Assembly (NCBI GenBank): GCA_037447655.1 | Contig: JBBHKE010001464.1 | Location: 1-64,000 of the forward strand | DNA from: Zygnema cylindricum | Lineage: Eukaryota > Streptophyta > Zygnematophyceae > Zygnematales > Zygnemataceae | Reading direction: 5' to 3' | DNA length: 64,000 nucleotides | Shown: positions 24,401 to 35,062 of the stretch, one piece after another | Layout: every line of letters begins with the position of its first letter | How positions within the stretch are numbered: the first letter of the stretch is position 1 | Program-made: the position numbers and the translations under genes | The notes under the pieces: generated by a model | What the model saw: the letters and a program-made list of their open reading frames with translations, nothing else | Told to the model about the DNA's origin: nothing | Database searches by the model: none

Positions 24401-25072
24401 AACATAAATCGAAAAAAACTAAATACAAAATTTAGTATTTTATGAATACATACCTCACTTGAACACAAGTGTATGGCTCCATCCCCAATTTTTTTTCCTT
24501 GTGCTTTCTTTCGGCCAACTCTAACCAAAATGTTGAAAACCCTTTGTAATATTCGAGAGAATACGCTTCTCTTATACCTTCTTGGCGGTCTTCATGGTTA
24601 TTCTTTTTGAAATTTGAAGTATTTATTTTTATTCTTGTAGAAATTTTTGAATGATATTGTTTCCTCTAAGGTTTTCACCCCCCCCTCCTTTTATAGCTAA
24701 CTAAGTTTTATATTCGTCTTAGAGTCCTTTCACCCATTGTATAAGTGTGTTGTAGCTCTTATCTTTGTTATTTTCTAATAGTCCAATAACCCCATCAGGT
24801 GTTATAGCTACATTTGGGTGTCTTTGTCCACTCCAAAAATTTTCATACTGATTTAAACCGAATCTATAGGCTGATGCAGTGTTCGGATTACGCTGTTTTA
24901 AAGTGTCTCTAATAATACGTTGTCTTTCTGATTCGCTATACGGTGGTGGGATTTTTAGTCCTACATTGCTATCATCATCATCTAAGTGAACTACCTTCTG
25001 ACAGTTTCCAAATGTGAGCCCCGATACAATTCTAGGTACAATTTGGAAAATTCGTTTACGCCAAGAAAACAT
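21410..25072 (-). pseudogene. Crypton-like tyrosine recombinase with GCR1_C-like domain
   Basis: Exons inferred on the minus strand: 25072-24734, about 24640-24454, 24089-23936, 23761-23420, 23287-23068 and 22411-21410, mostly with good GT/AG signals and matching phase. Exon 1 holds a core-binding-type segment (NPNTASAYRFGLNQYENFW). Catalytic residues in order: Arg in CLSRGDDS, His-x-x-Arg in KTHAGRGQG, and Tyr in SYVTDLP. In between, GKTNT, FIGCMRHL, a shifted WRWEL and YFLPRSRVEPP follow the fungal/oomycete CryptonF pattern. The last exon carries a GCR1_C-like DNA-binding region (GGLPSIVDLE...FYNWRVIWEEV). Lesions: TGA 23280-23278, TAA 23232-23230, TAG 22054-22052, frameshifts at an A6 run (23675-23680) and a T7 run (23502-23508), and no clear acceptor before 23761. 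Cryptons insert by site-specific recombination; this copy is inactive. Confidence 0.8.
23855..23905. repeat. GGGAGA hexamer microsatellite
   Basis: (GGGAGA)n with small variants, inside an intron of the Crypton-like gene. Reverse complement of the CTCTCC repeats at 7020-7345, 31585-31625 and 35837-35887. Confidence 0.85.
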
Positions 25073-25499
25073 TATAAAGACAAAATAAAATAAAATAATA
25101 ATAATAATATAAAAATCCTCTAAAATATAAAATTCAAAAGAAAAATAAAAGTGGAAAAGAGTGGAAGGAAGGAAAGATGGAAAACTAAAGAAGAAATGGA
25201 ATGGAAAGATATGGAAGGAAATAAGAAATAGTGAAAGAGAAGAAAAATAGTAAATGACTGTAATAAATAAAAAAACAAATTAGTTATAGGTTATAAGTTG
25301 TAGGCAGTGGGATTTAACTGTAGGTTTCAAATCAAATACGTTAAAACGGTAGTCAAAACCAATCGTTAAAGTGTACCTAAAAGTTAAATTAATGTAAGTC
25401 CATGTTTACGTACGTTTAAAAACAAGTTGAAACGCAATTATTTTTGATACATGCTAAAAGAGATTAGTGTACATCAAAGCGTAACAATTTGAAACGTAA
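25073..25499. other. 5' flank of the Crypton-like gene
   Basis: A/G-rich tract (25080-25260) and AT-rich spacer. No gene seen. Confidence 0.45.
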
Positions 25500-25725
25500 T
25501 CATTCACGGTACATATTGAAAGAGCGTTGGTTTACATTCGAGCGTACATAATTTCGCGGAGAGCTAATCTACATTGAAGAGTACGGAATTTCGCAGAGAG
25601 TTATTCTACATTGAAGTGTACGGAATTCAACATAACCACGTACAAAAATCCGCGCGGAGAGTTAATCTACATTGAAAAGAACATAATGTAACACTAAAGC
25701 GTACGGAATTCGATTAGTAAAGTTA
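25500..25725. repeat. Diverged ~40-60 bp tandem repeat
   Basis: Four to five copies of a unit containing GTACGGAATT, CGCGGAGAGTTA and TCTACATTGAA, with variable spacing. Confidence 0.65.
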
Positions 25726-26387
25726 AATTTGGGAGTAAGTGAATCTTACATGCAAATTCGTATTGTACTTTTGAAAACTTGAATATAGATAACTTCTCCG
25801 CTTTCAAAATAACTTCTCCTCCTTTCAAAGTACTAGTTCAATGATGACTGTAGAATATTTTTTCAACTCTCCGCATATGCTCCTCATTTCAAGTACTGTA
25901 GCATACGAAAAAAAATCGCCTGCGACGCCAAACGACAATACAAAACGACAATACGACTGTACTTTAACTGTTTTGTTTTTTATATCATGTTCTCACGTGA
26001 CGCGCGGCTCAATCGCACTTAGAGTGTGAACTATTATAAAATATTATGGATATTTTCGAAACCTGAAGTCGATTTACATGTTCTCATGAGACGCGCGTGA
26101 CACAATTTGTAACGAATGCTATATATGGGAACGCATTTAGTGTGAACACTTCGGATCTCAATTTTTTTTTTACATAATATGACCAAATCACCGCGGAGAC
26201 TCCTAAAAACAAGTTTTCTGCGCTTCGCGCGATAATTTCTGTCGTTATCAAGTACTACGAGGGATTTACATTGCCCGGGCAAAAACCTCCTCGAAGGTCT
26301 CCGCCGCCCGCCAAATAGACCCTCCCCCCAATGTCGAATACCACTACGATACCAAAGAGTACAAAGTACAAGAATGTTGGATTATAA

Positions 26388-26844
26388 CATAGTTCAAAAG
26401 TAGGTGACCGTACGCCCATACAATATGCCTATTGTATGCAAAATATACTATATGGCCTTAAGACCCATATTGTATTGGCCGCAAAATGAAATAAAATAGT
26501 AACAGGGTTGAGTTTCACATGGATCGATAGAGAATTAAACGTCATGTCTAAATTTGAAAAAAAAATCGGACAAAAAAATATTGTTCTGTGAGTTTTGAGC
26601 GACTATTTATTTAAACTGCCAGATTCGGACGATCTAACGGTAGTTGATGAAAGTAATGATCTAAGGAGATCACATGAAAAGCCCATAACACAACTTAGGA
26701 TAGAACTATCGTCAGATTCGCACGATCGGACGGTCGCTGATGAAAGTAGCGATCTGAGAAGATCACATGGAAATCCCGTAACACAACTTACGCTAAAGGC
26801 AGCCTACAAAAGGCCTACCAAAAAACGCCTACTTTTGAACTATG
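26388..26844 (+). mobile_element. TIR element, CATAGTTCAAAAGTAGG ends, copy 1
   Basis: 457 bp with perfect inverted ends CATAGTTCAAAAGTAGG. A second copy in opposite orientation lies at 28598-28961. This copy carries an internal duplication of about 95 bp (two blocks with GTAGTTGATGAAAGTA / GTCGCTGATGAAAGTA and CATAACACAACTTA / CGTAACACAACTTA), which explains its extra length. No target duplication is obvious and no protein is encoded. A ~40-bp segment left of it (26341-26382) recurs inverted at 27279-27320. Confidence 0.8.
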
Positions 26845-27336
26845 ATACAGAGGCGAAGTCCGCCGCGAAATCCGTACAAAAATGGCTAGATGGGCCGACG
26901 CCGAGAGTCTCAAATTTTGACTGCAAGCATGGTGAGTCAATTTGAACTTTAGACCTTCGGTCACGATTAGGGTTTGATTCGAATGTCGACGACCAGATTT
27001 TTGGCAGTTGTAATCGATAAATTTTTTCGATACTCGATACAGGGTGCATTTTTTATCCTCCGCACACAATACAGTACAGCAGAGGTCGCTAACGGTCAAC
27101 CGAAACCGTGACCGACCGTTAACCGACCGCCCGCGCCGGATTCGGAACGGATTCGGTTGCCAAATTTTGAGGGCCGGGCGGTTGCGGTCGGTTGATTCAC
27201 CAGAAAAAAAAAATGGTCGGTTACAGTCGGTCTTCCAAAAAACAAAAAAAAATGAAAAATTTGTACTGCCCATACAATCCAACATTATTGTACTTTGTAC
27301 TCTTTGGTATTGTGGAAGTACGTGACATCATGATTA

Positions 27337-27796
27337 GCGTCGCAAATCTGACACGGTAGTAACACTATTTTTTTCGCAAATATTAGGGGACGCGACAAAG
27401 CGTCGCAAATCTAACACGGTTGTAACACTGTTTATTTCGCAATATTAGGGAACGCGACAAAGTGTCGCAAATCTGACACGGTACACCGCAAATCGTTATT
27501 AGACTATATAAATTATTAGAGTAAAGAAAAAAATAGCGTCATTCATTCAAATTTAGTGCCAGGAAACGTGGCAGATTATGGTCCATGTCCTTCAATATTG
27601 TAGTTTGTTCTATTTAAGGTATCAATGTCAAGATTTTGGGGTGCCGATATAGAGTACATAAGGCTAAAAACGATTCACGGTATAGTACACTATTCATTTC
27701 GCAAATCTTAGGGAACGCGACAAAGCGTCGCAAATCCGACACGTTAGTAAACGCTATTCATTTCACAAATCTAAGGGAACGCAACAAATCGTAATT
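27337..27796. repeat. ~62-bp tandem array, four units, split by a MITE
   Basis: Units contain CGTCGCAAATCTGACACGGT, then AGTAACACTATT and ATTAGGGAACGCGACAAAG. The third unit is interrupted after ACACGGTA by a 199-bp MITE and resumes at 27685. Confidence 0.8.
27484..27682. mobile_element. TA-flanked CACCGC-type MITE inside the 62-bp array
   Basis: 199 bp, flanked by TA (27482-27483, 27683-27684), left end CACCGCAAATCGTTATTAG. An inverted copy of the 19981-20179 element. The uninterrupted neighbouring array unit provides the empty site, confirming the boundaries and the TA target. Confidence 0.88.
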
Positions 27797-28043
27797 ATTG
27801 GCTTATTCATACGTCGTACATTAGATAATTTTGTACTTTTTCGGTTACGGGCAGGCACGGGTAGTTGCGAGAAATCAAGTTTCGGTTAACTTTTATTTTC
27901 ATAAAAACGCCGGTCGGTTAACGGCTAACAATTTTGGAGCGTGACATAACTTGGTCGGGCGTCAGTTACTCAGATTTTGAAAAAAAAAATGGTCGGTTTC
28001 GGTTATGTAAAATTTTGACTTTTGCAACCTCTGCAATACAGTA

Positions 28044-28242
28044 CATCTTTAATCGCTATGAGGGTTAATATTATCATGCCACTCAAAACATTGCGTACAC
28101 ACTTGTCAGATTTTCAATTTGAGACCGCCAATCGGAAGGTGTGAATCTGACTTTCAATTGCAACCGTTAGATTTATAGTAGGACATGTGTGTACGGAGAA
28201 AATGTTTTCAGAGACAAAAAGAACATTAACACTAATAGCTAG
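28044..28242. mobile_element. Truncated CACCG-type MITE
   Basis: Left end CATCTTTAATCGCTATGAGG after a TA. The interior (GTACACACTTGTCAGATTTT, CCGCCAATCGGAAG) is the inverted counterpart of the MITE at 39096-39311. The right end is cut after ACACTAATAGC by a following fragment beginning TAGTGTTGGG. Confidence 0.65.
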
Positions 28243-28597
28243 TGTTGGGTATCGAGGACCATTTGCCGATATTCGATATATATCGAATTTCAAGTACCCG
28301 ATAATCGATATATCGCTTCGATATACTAAAAAGCTCAATATCGCGATATATCATCGATATATCGCCGATATATCGTATTATCGAGGCTTTTCAAAACAAA
28401 AAATTATAACTATTTTTGCTACAGCAGCTAAAACTAATGCTGTTGCAACTGGTAGTAAATATCCAGAAGCATTTCAATGTCATTATCCTCTTCACCTCCT
28501 ATGCTACCTCTTATCCCTTGGGAATCCATGGAAAAGTAAAAGTGTAAGCTTTTTATAATATTTTTGTCGGAATAGGGTGGCGCAAGGTGGTGTAAAA
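28241..28597. mobile_element. Fragment of a TAGTGTTG-type (hAT-like) element
   Basis: Begins TAGTGTTGGGTATCG and is followed by clustered ATCGATATATCG-type motifs (28260-28390), as in the complete element at 44642-45480. The right end was not found. Confidence 0.5.
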
Positions 28598-28961
28598 CAT
28601 AGTTCAAAAGTAGGCGTTTCTATTGTATGCCTTCTGTAGGTGCCTTTATCTTAAGTTGTGTTATGGGCTTTTCATGTGATCTTCTTAGGTTACTACTTTG
28701 ATCAGCGACCGTCCGATTGTCCAAATCTGACGGTTTGAATAAAAAATACCTTAAAACTCACGGAATAATAAAAAATTGTCCGAATGTTTTTCAAAAGTTA
28801 GAAATGACGTTTAATTCTCTATCGATCGATGTGCAACCCAACCCTGTTACTATTATTTTTCATTCTGCGACCAATACAATATGGGTCTTAAGGCCATATT
28901 GTATGTTTTGCGTACAATATGCATATTGTATGGGCCTACTTTCACCTACTTTTGAACTATG
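28598..28961 (-). mobile_element. TIR element, CATAGTTCAAAAGTAGG ends, copy 2
   Basis: 364 bp, the same ends as 26388-26844 and inverted relative to it. It lacks the ~95-bp internal duplication of copy 1, so it may be closer to the ancestral form. Confidence 0.8.
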
Positions 28962-29505
28962 GTTTGGCTTGAGCTGTGTTCACACGTGTGATAAGGTCAT
29001 ACGCCCATGTTTCAGGCAATAAACGCCAAATTATTCCAGCATTTTTATTGGATATCTCGATCGTGCTGAGATATTGTTGTATCTGTCTGTACTCTCGAGC
29101 ATAGTGTACTTTGGTTTTGGCCGTCAGCTCGCTCCACAGTTTGTCGGATATGCGTGTTGTTCTGTTCGAATCAATAAGAATAGAGCGCACAATAATAATA
29201 GTGGGATGTGGAAACATGACACGTGGCACGATACAAGGTACGGAGCGCGATGCGGTGCGATGAAAAACCGATACGATGTACGGTACTGTACTGTACTGTA
29301 CTACATTTTGGCAACTAGGGTCAAACATTTGGCAAACAACAAAGTGAAAAAAAAAACCGGGAAGAACAAAATATACGATACATTTTTCGTACGCGTATTC
29401 TATGGTTTTAAACGGCTCAACCTTTCTGGGATGTAATCCCCAAATTTTGTCGAATCCGTGTCCATTTTGTGACGGCTAAAGACGTTTCTCAAGTTTTTCA
29501 CGGGC
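28957..29505 (-). other. Spacer with an unassigned minus-strand frame
   Basis: A frame over about 28957-29190 has ordinary protein composition (KLWSELTAKTKVHYAREYRQ, then EISNKNAGIIWRLLPETWAY). I do not recognise it and found no partner exons. It could be a transposase or host-gene remnant. The rest is GTAC-rich text without clear structure. Confidence 0.25.
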
Positions 29506-29510
29506 AGTTA

Positions 29511-30461
29511 GGGTACGTCCCTGTGTATTAAAGTATCGACTTTAATCTGTTGTTTTCACCGAAAACACAGTTCCGTACGAGAAAAACTTTAGCCGTACAA
29601 AAAAATCAATTATTTAAAAGTACAACAAACCTCAAGTCGATACTTCGAATGTACTTCAAGTTTGTCGTCATGTGAACGCATTTTGGCGTTTTCCTTTTTT
29701 CGACCCCCGCGCAAGAGAATCCAGCCCGTCAAAAAACTTCATCAAAAATCACCTCGCGACCTGATTTTAGGGAAAGTACCGCCTAAACAACGAATGAAAA
29801 ATGACCCGCGCACGCGCCACACGAGTGGGAATTTTTTAGGACGAGGGAGAGTACTCGCTATTTTTCTCCCTGCGCGTCACGTGCATGTACGGAAAAGACG
29901 AGGATGTACGGAACAAAATCTGCAGGGGTCTTGGACCTCCAATTTCATTCACGGGTCCTCGGTAGAATTTTGCATCATCATCGCCTCTCCCCTCTCCCTC
30001 TCACACTATCACTTTTATCTCTTTTTAAAATGAGGCACGACAAAACTGGTATGAAATGAAAGATATTTGAAAAATAATTATTTTGACTACCTTTATGTAT
30101 ATTTTTATGGCAAGTATAGCGAAAAAAGTAGAGAAAACGAAATCGGGTATCCATGGCCAAAAGTTCTTGAATCTATAACGTCAAAAGTGATCGTGACGTC
30201 ACAATGTTACAAAACCCTAAACATCTACCATGTCACAAAATTACAAAAATGTAGACGTCTATAACTGTCGCTGTTTTTGTTGGCGTCACCAACTTCGTAG
30301 TTGTCGTCAACCGTCACAAAGTTGTACCTACGTCTACAACCGTCACATTTCAAAGTTCCGATTTCATTTTCGCACATAGGGACGCTTTTCAAAGTAGTAA
30401 GAAACACTTCACTACAGTCCAAAATACATTTTCAAAGTATCGCTTACATAGGGACGTACCG
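29511..30461 (-). mobile_element. Tourist/PIF-Harbinger-like MITE, copy B
   Basis: 951 bp, inverted relative to copies A and C, flanked by TTA on both sides (29508-29510, 30462-30464), the complement of TAA. Left end GGGTACGTCCCTGTGTA, right end in reverse complement CGGTACGTCCCTATGTA. Non-coding. Confidence 0.85.
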
Positions 30462-30556
30462 TTATTGTTTAATTAAGTTTTTTTCTTCACTTTGTAAACG
30501 ACACGCGTAAGGAAATAACAGGATCACACGATTTCTGTTGTTATGGCAATCACTAA

Positions 30557-31524
30557 GGGCGTGTCCCCATGTAACCGAAGCTTTGAAACGTTACTTTGGA
30601 TTTTAGCGCAGATTTTACGGTGTACTTTTCAAAGTGTGCCTATGTCAATCATTACTTGCGCCTTCATTACTTCAAAGATATGACAGTTGTAGACGTCTAC
30701 AAAATATGCGACAACCTACGATAGTACGAAACGAAATGTAGATGACTACAAAACTTCCTAAAATTAGTGACGTCTACAAAAACGGCGACGGTTGTAGACG
30801 TCGAGTTTTTTGTGACATTGTAGATGTTTAGGGTTTTGTGACATTGCCAACTCATGCTACCTTGCGAAGTCATGCTACCTTGTGACGTCATCAACACGTA
30901 AACTTTCCGCCATGGCTTTTCGATGTCTTTTTCTTACCATTTATCATTCGATATGTCATCAAAATGAGACCAAAAATATTAAAAAAAAGGAAAAATATAT
31001 ATCTTTCATTTGATACTATTATTGCTGCATTTTATTTAGAGATGAGAGAAAGAGGAGCGGTCGAATGAAAAAGATGGGGAGAGACGAGGACGTTGTAAAG
31101 TTTTTTAAAGGACCCATGAATGGAAGTGGAGGTCCGAGACCCCGACGATTTTTTTCCGTACATACTTGTCATTTTTGTACATGTGCGTGACGAGCATGGA
31201 AAAAAATAGCGTGTGCTCTCCCTCGTTCAACAATTTTCGAAGACGTCTCACACGTGCAATACATGCTTTCTATTCATCGATATGGTGTTATTTTGGTTAA
31301 AATCAGATCGCGATTTGATTCCATTACAAGTGTGAAGATGAGCAGGAAGTGGGTCGCGATGATAATAACGCCAAATCGCCGTACCTTCCAAGTTCCAAGA
31401 TGACGCAAAATGTACTTGTGTTTTTGCCCATTTTTCGTACGGCGTAATATTTTCTCGTTGGAAGTCCCATTTTTTGTGAAAACGACGGGAAAAAACCCTT
31501 ACTTCAACACATGGGTACACACCC
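30557..31524 (+). mobile_element. Tourist/PIF-Harbinger-like MITE, copy C
   Basis: 968 bp, flanked by TAA (30554-30556, 31525-31527). Left end GGGCGTGTCCCCATGTAA, right end in reverse complement GGGTGTGTACCCATGTG. It starts 95 bp after copy B ends and points the other way, so B and C form a large imperfect palindrome. Confidence 0.85.
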
Positions 31525-31527
31525 TAA

Positions 31528-32880
31528 TTCAACGAAGTTACAGTTACATTTCTGTATCTTTTGTCACTACTAACCTGTCAGATATCCTCACCCTCACCCC
31601 TCTTCCTCTCCCTCTCCCTCTCCCTGTGATGTAGTCTAACCATCACACCATCACACCTCTTTACTTTAGTAATCCAATTCTCTTGATTGATTAGTTTTCT
31701 GATAGTGAGGACTTTTACTCCTTGCCAACTCATCCCTTAGCATCCATCATGTTTCACGACAAAAAACTGGGTAAAGTTCGGTTGCTCCCTATGTACCTCC
31801 ATAGAACCTTATAACCTCTGACAAAAACATATATCTTCCACCAACGAGGTTTTAGATTGTCGATTGATTATTACCTGACATTGTATTCTCAAAGAAATAG
31901 CTCTCACAATGAAACATGCGCCATTTTAATTATTCGTCGGTACATTACATTCGTAGGCATGTTTGACAAACCATTGGAACTATGAAAACATTTTTTTTCT
32001 GCAAATTGTTAAACTAAAAAAAATTATGTGATCATCATTAAATCTCATTCAGGGTGACTATATGTGAGCTCTTCGAGGTAAGCTCTCTTATGTTGACTTT
32101 TTATGTGGGATTTTATATTACAAACAGGATCAGTTAACAGAAAGATAATTCTTTTGAGAAGGGAGGAGAAAATTGAGAGCTTTCCTGATGAAGGAACGAA
32201 TGTCTTTTTGTTTTTTTGGTTTGAATTAAGAAAGTTTTCTGCTGCCAGTTCTACCTTGTCCTTTGTATCGTCTTCTTTTTTTGTCTCTGGCCGCCAAGTG
32301 CAATGGTTGTCAACACTGTTTCTTGTTTCTTTGTTGATTCAGTAAGAATTTTCCTTCTTGTGAAATGAATCTGTATTTTTGGCTGGTACTTTTGTCCTTT
32401 CTTTCCGGTGCTCCACATATACAAAATTAACAGTTTTACGTCTATGCTGTCCACCGTTATTAGTGTGGGCTTAAATATTTTCAGCTATCAGCCACACATA
32501 ATTGACTTTTAATCCTTTTTATAGTATCCTTAGTATCCTTAATGTCCTGAATATGGCAAGTAATATGACCCATAATACGTCTCCTCGTAACATTTTTAGC
32601 ACTTTTGTTGTCTCATAGTCACATATGGTCTCTGTAACATTGGACCTAAGCACAAACCTTGAGAAATAAAATGTAGTCATAAAATGTGAAAGTGTTTTTT
32701 CCACTTTTATTGCTTTTTTTGGATACAAACTGAAAAACCCAATAGTGTAGTAATTGAGGAATATACTTTCTCAGTTTTGGTGGACAACAAGATGAAAGAA
32801 CATATAGAACCCCACAAAGTATAACCTAGCTGGTAAGAATAAGAAGAAATTTTGTTCAGTACTCTATCGTTTACACTATT
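31528..32880. other. Intergenic spacer
   Basis: Contains a CTCTCC microsatellite (31585-31625). A plus-strand frame around 32126-32200 (GSVNRKIILLRREEKIESFP) follows an AG-like acceptor but has no recognisable domain. It could be an upstream exon of the WRKY-type gene, but nothing proves this. Confidence 0.35.
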
Positions 32881-32884
32881 TGAC

Positions 32885-32950
32885 AGCCTCATTGTTTAAA
32901 CATCCGTTTAAACAGCGTTCAAATTGTTTAACCAGAAAGTGACAACAGTG
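32885..32950. mobile_element. Solo end of the GTTTAAAC-rich element
   Basis: CCGTTTAAACAGCGTTCAAA followed by GACAACAGTGG resembles the right end of the element at 32989-33611. It lies just outside that element's left end, as an adjacent truncated copy. Confidence 0.5.
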
Positions 32951-32988
32951 GTCCAATATGGTATTACAGTTGTTTCCAGTTTCCTAAC

Positions 32989-33611
32989 TAGTGTTGGATT
33001 TAAACGGCGCCCCCTCAACCTGCAACCGTTTAAACGATCGTTTAAATAATTAAACCTCGCTGCTTAGTTGTTTAAATCTCTCTTATCCTACAAAAATTTA
33101 TGCAAAATTCAGAATATACGATTTAATATGTGTCTTTGTGACATTGTTGATGCTTTTATTTTCCCTGTAGAGGTTACAATTAGTGTGGATCATTTAAACT
33201 CAATAAACCCTGAAAAAATGTTCACACAATTTGTGTATACATGGAATTCAAACAATAGTTTTCAACGTTGACGGTTCTTTCTTTGAAATTTCATGGTTGG
33301 TCTTAAATCAATGACATTTGAAATTCAACATTTAGATGGATGTTCTATTTCAGCATTGGTCATTGAATAGTCAACGTTTCGACATTGGACAAGTTAATAT
33401 AATGAAGTATAACATTCACTTAGTTGAAATTCCTGAAGCATATAACCTTAAGGATCCGTTGCAACATTATAAAAAAAAGAATAGGTTCCTTAACTTTTAG
33501 ACTTACCGTTTAAATTACATTGTTTAAATTCCTAAAAAGTATAAACGGACGTTTAAACAGCGTTTAAACCTTCAAACGTTATTTCAAATAAACCGGGTGA
33601 TGACAACACTG
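32989..33611. mobile_element. hAT-like non-autonomous element, GTTTAAAC-rich ends
   Basis: About 623 bp, starting TAGTGTTGGATTTAAACGG and ending GTGATGACAACACTG. The short inverted ends (AGTGTTG) are backed by clusters of CGTTTAAAC-type palindromes at both ends, resembling subterminal transposase-binding repeats. The target duplication is not clear. No coding capacity. Confidence 0.6.
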
Positions 33612-34204
33612 CTCTAACTGATTTTTATAAGTTGGGAATCTAAAATTTGCCAACACACACTTTTCTCATATAGAACAAAAACACTATCCGACAGCTGGCA
33701 CTTTTTACGAAGTTTGACTTTGATACGAAACATATGTCGTACGTTACTATTTATTGACCGCCGTACAATAAGAATCGTGCTGTCGTGGCACTACTGTACC
33801 TTTGTGAGAAAATGTAAGATCTATGTGCTGGCAGTTTCGGCTAGAAGGCTAGAGTGACGTGACGGCCTCCGCAACGATATTCCAACCATCCCGATTCCCC
33901 CGATTTCCTGAAAGAGAAAGTGAAGTGTATTGCGTCAAACTTGGTGTTTTGACAACGTACAAAAGTAAAATACTTACAAAGTAGAATTACGTTTTTACAG
34001 TACGCACTGTACGATAAAGAATTACGGTTGCAACAGTTCGTACACTTTGTTGTAACAAGACATGTTGTAACAGTTCCAAGTCTTTGCAAATAAAACCAAC
34101 CTGTAGTTATAAAATATGTATTTATTAATTTATTATGTATTTGCAATTTTGCACGGAACATCATGGTCTTATCAGTTCCTTCCATTATTCATTTATATGT
34201 AGCC
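33612..34204. other. Spacer
   Basis: An unassigned minus-strand frame (33841-34185) has an acceptor-like AG before a 20-residue segment but no recognisable domain. No gene is claimed. Confidence 0.35.
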
Positions 34205-34332
34205 GCTTCTCCTTATTCTTTTTGATTTGTTTACGTGAGATTTTGTCATTTTCTTCTTCTTCTTTTTGATTTGTTTATTTGAGATTTTGTCATTTCTTCT
34301 TATTCTTGTTGATTTGTTTACGTGTGAGGTTA
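34205..34332. repeat. ~44-bp tandem repeat, three units
   Basis: Three copies sharing TTTTTGATTTGTTTA and GAGATTTTGTCATTTCTT, with TTGATTTG at 34222, 34266 and 34309 (period 43-44). Confidence 0.8.
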
Positions 34333-35062
34333 TCCGTCGTGCCCTATTTTTTTGTTTTTTGTTGTTTTTTTATTGTTTCCGACCTCGCAACCGATTGGGA
34401 TGCCACTCTTGTCACCATTGTTAGTGTTTGCTAGGTCTAAAGGCTTTCTAGGGCAAATTGGTCTATCTAGAGAATGTATCCACACTATTTAAGAAAATAA
34501 ACTTATATTAACTATATTCCACCCAAGATCAAGGGTGTACTTCCTAAATTCACCTTAAAACCAATTAATTGGATTTTTTTCATTAATATGAGGATGGCAT
34601 CATTGGTTTTAGACGGTTGTTTTGTTTGTATATGGCTTCCTTTTCACGTTTAAAACAATAAAATATATACTTAGGACGATTGGTTTTATTGCAAGTTTTT
34701 TCAAAATAATGGTCAAATAAAGAAAAAGAAAAAGAAAAAGGAAGTGGAAAAAGGAAAACCAAAATAATGCGATCTTGAAAGCCCTCAGAAAAAGTGAGTT
34801 TATGAGTTTTTAGAGAGATTCACTACATTCATACACCTGAATTGGCGTAGATAGAACCTGTTTTTCAGCCATTCTACTTTTGTGTCTAGTAATAATCACT
34901 CACTTTTAGTAAGTGAAAAGTACAGTTATGTTAGAAAATACGCTGGTTTTTTGCGAGAAACTTTTCCTGTTTCTTAATCTTATTTTGAATCTTGTTCGAT
35001 ATTTGTTTTTATTTTTGAATTTGGTTTCTTACTTTCTTTTCTAATCTTATTTTTGACAACAG

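Larger units (their letters stand above)
27079..28034. mobile_element. TIR element, GCAGAGGTYGC ends, 11-12 bp direct repeats
   Basis: 956 bp, ends GCAGAGGTCGC and GCAACCTCTGC. It is flanked by the direct repeat AATACAGTACA (12 bp if a shared C is counted) at 27067-27078 and 28034-28045. Subterminal arms are rich in CGGTCGGTTA-like text in both orientations. The long duplication suits a Mutator-like element better than hAT, but no transposase is present. It lies at the edge of an older MITE (28044 onward) and itself contains a tandem array and another MITE. Confidence 0.65.
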
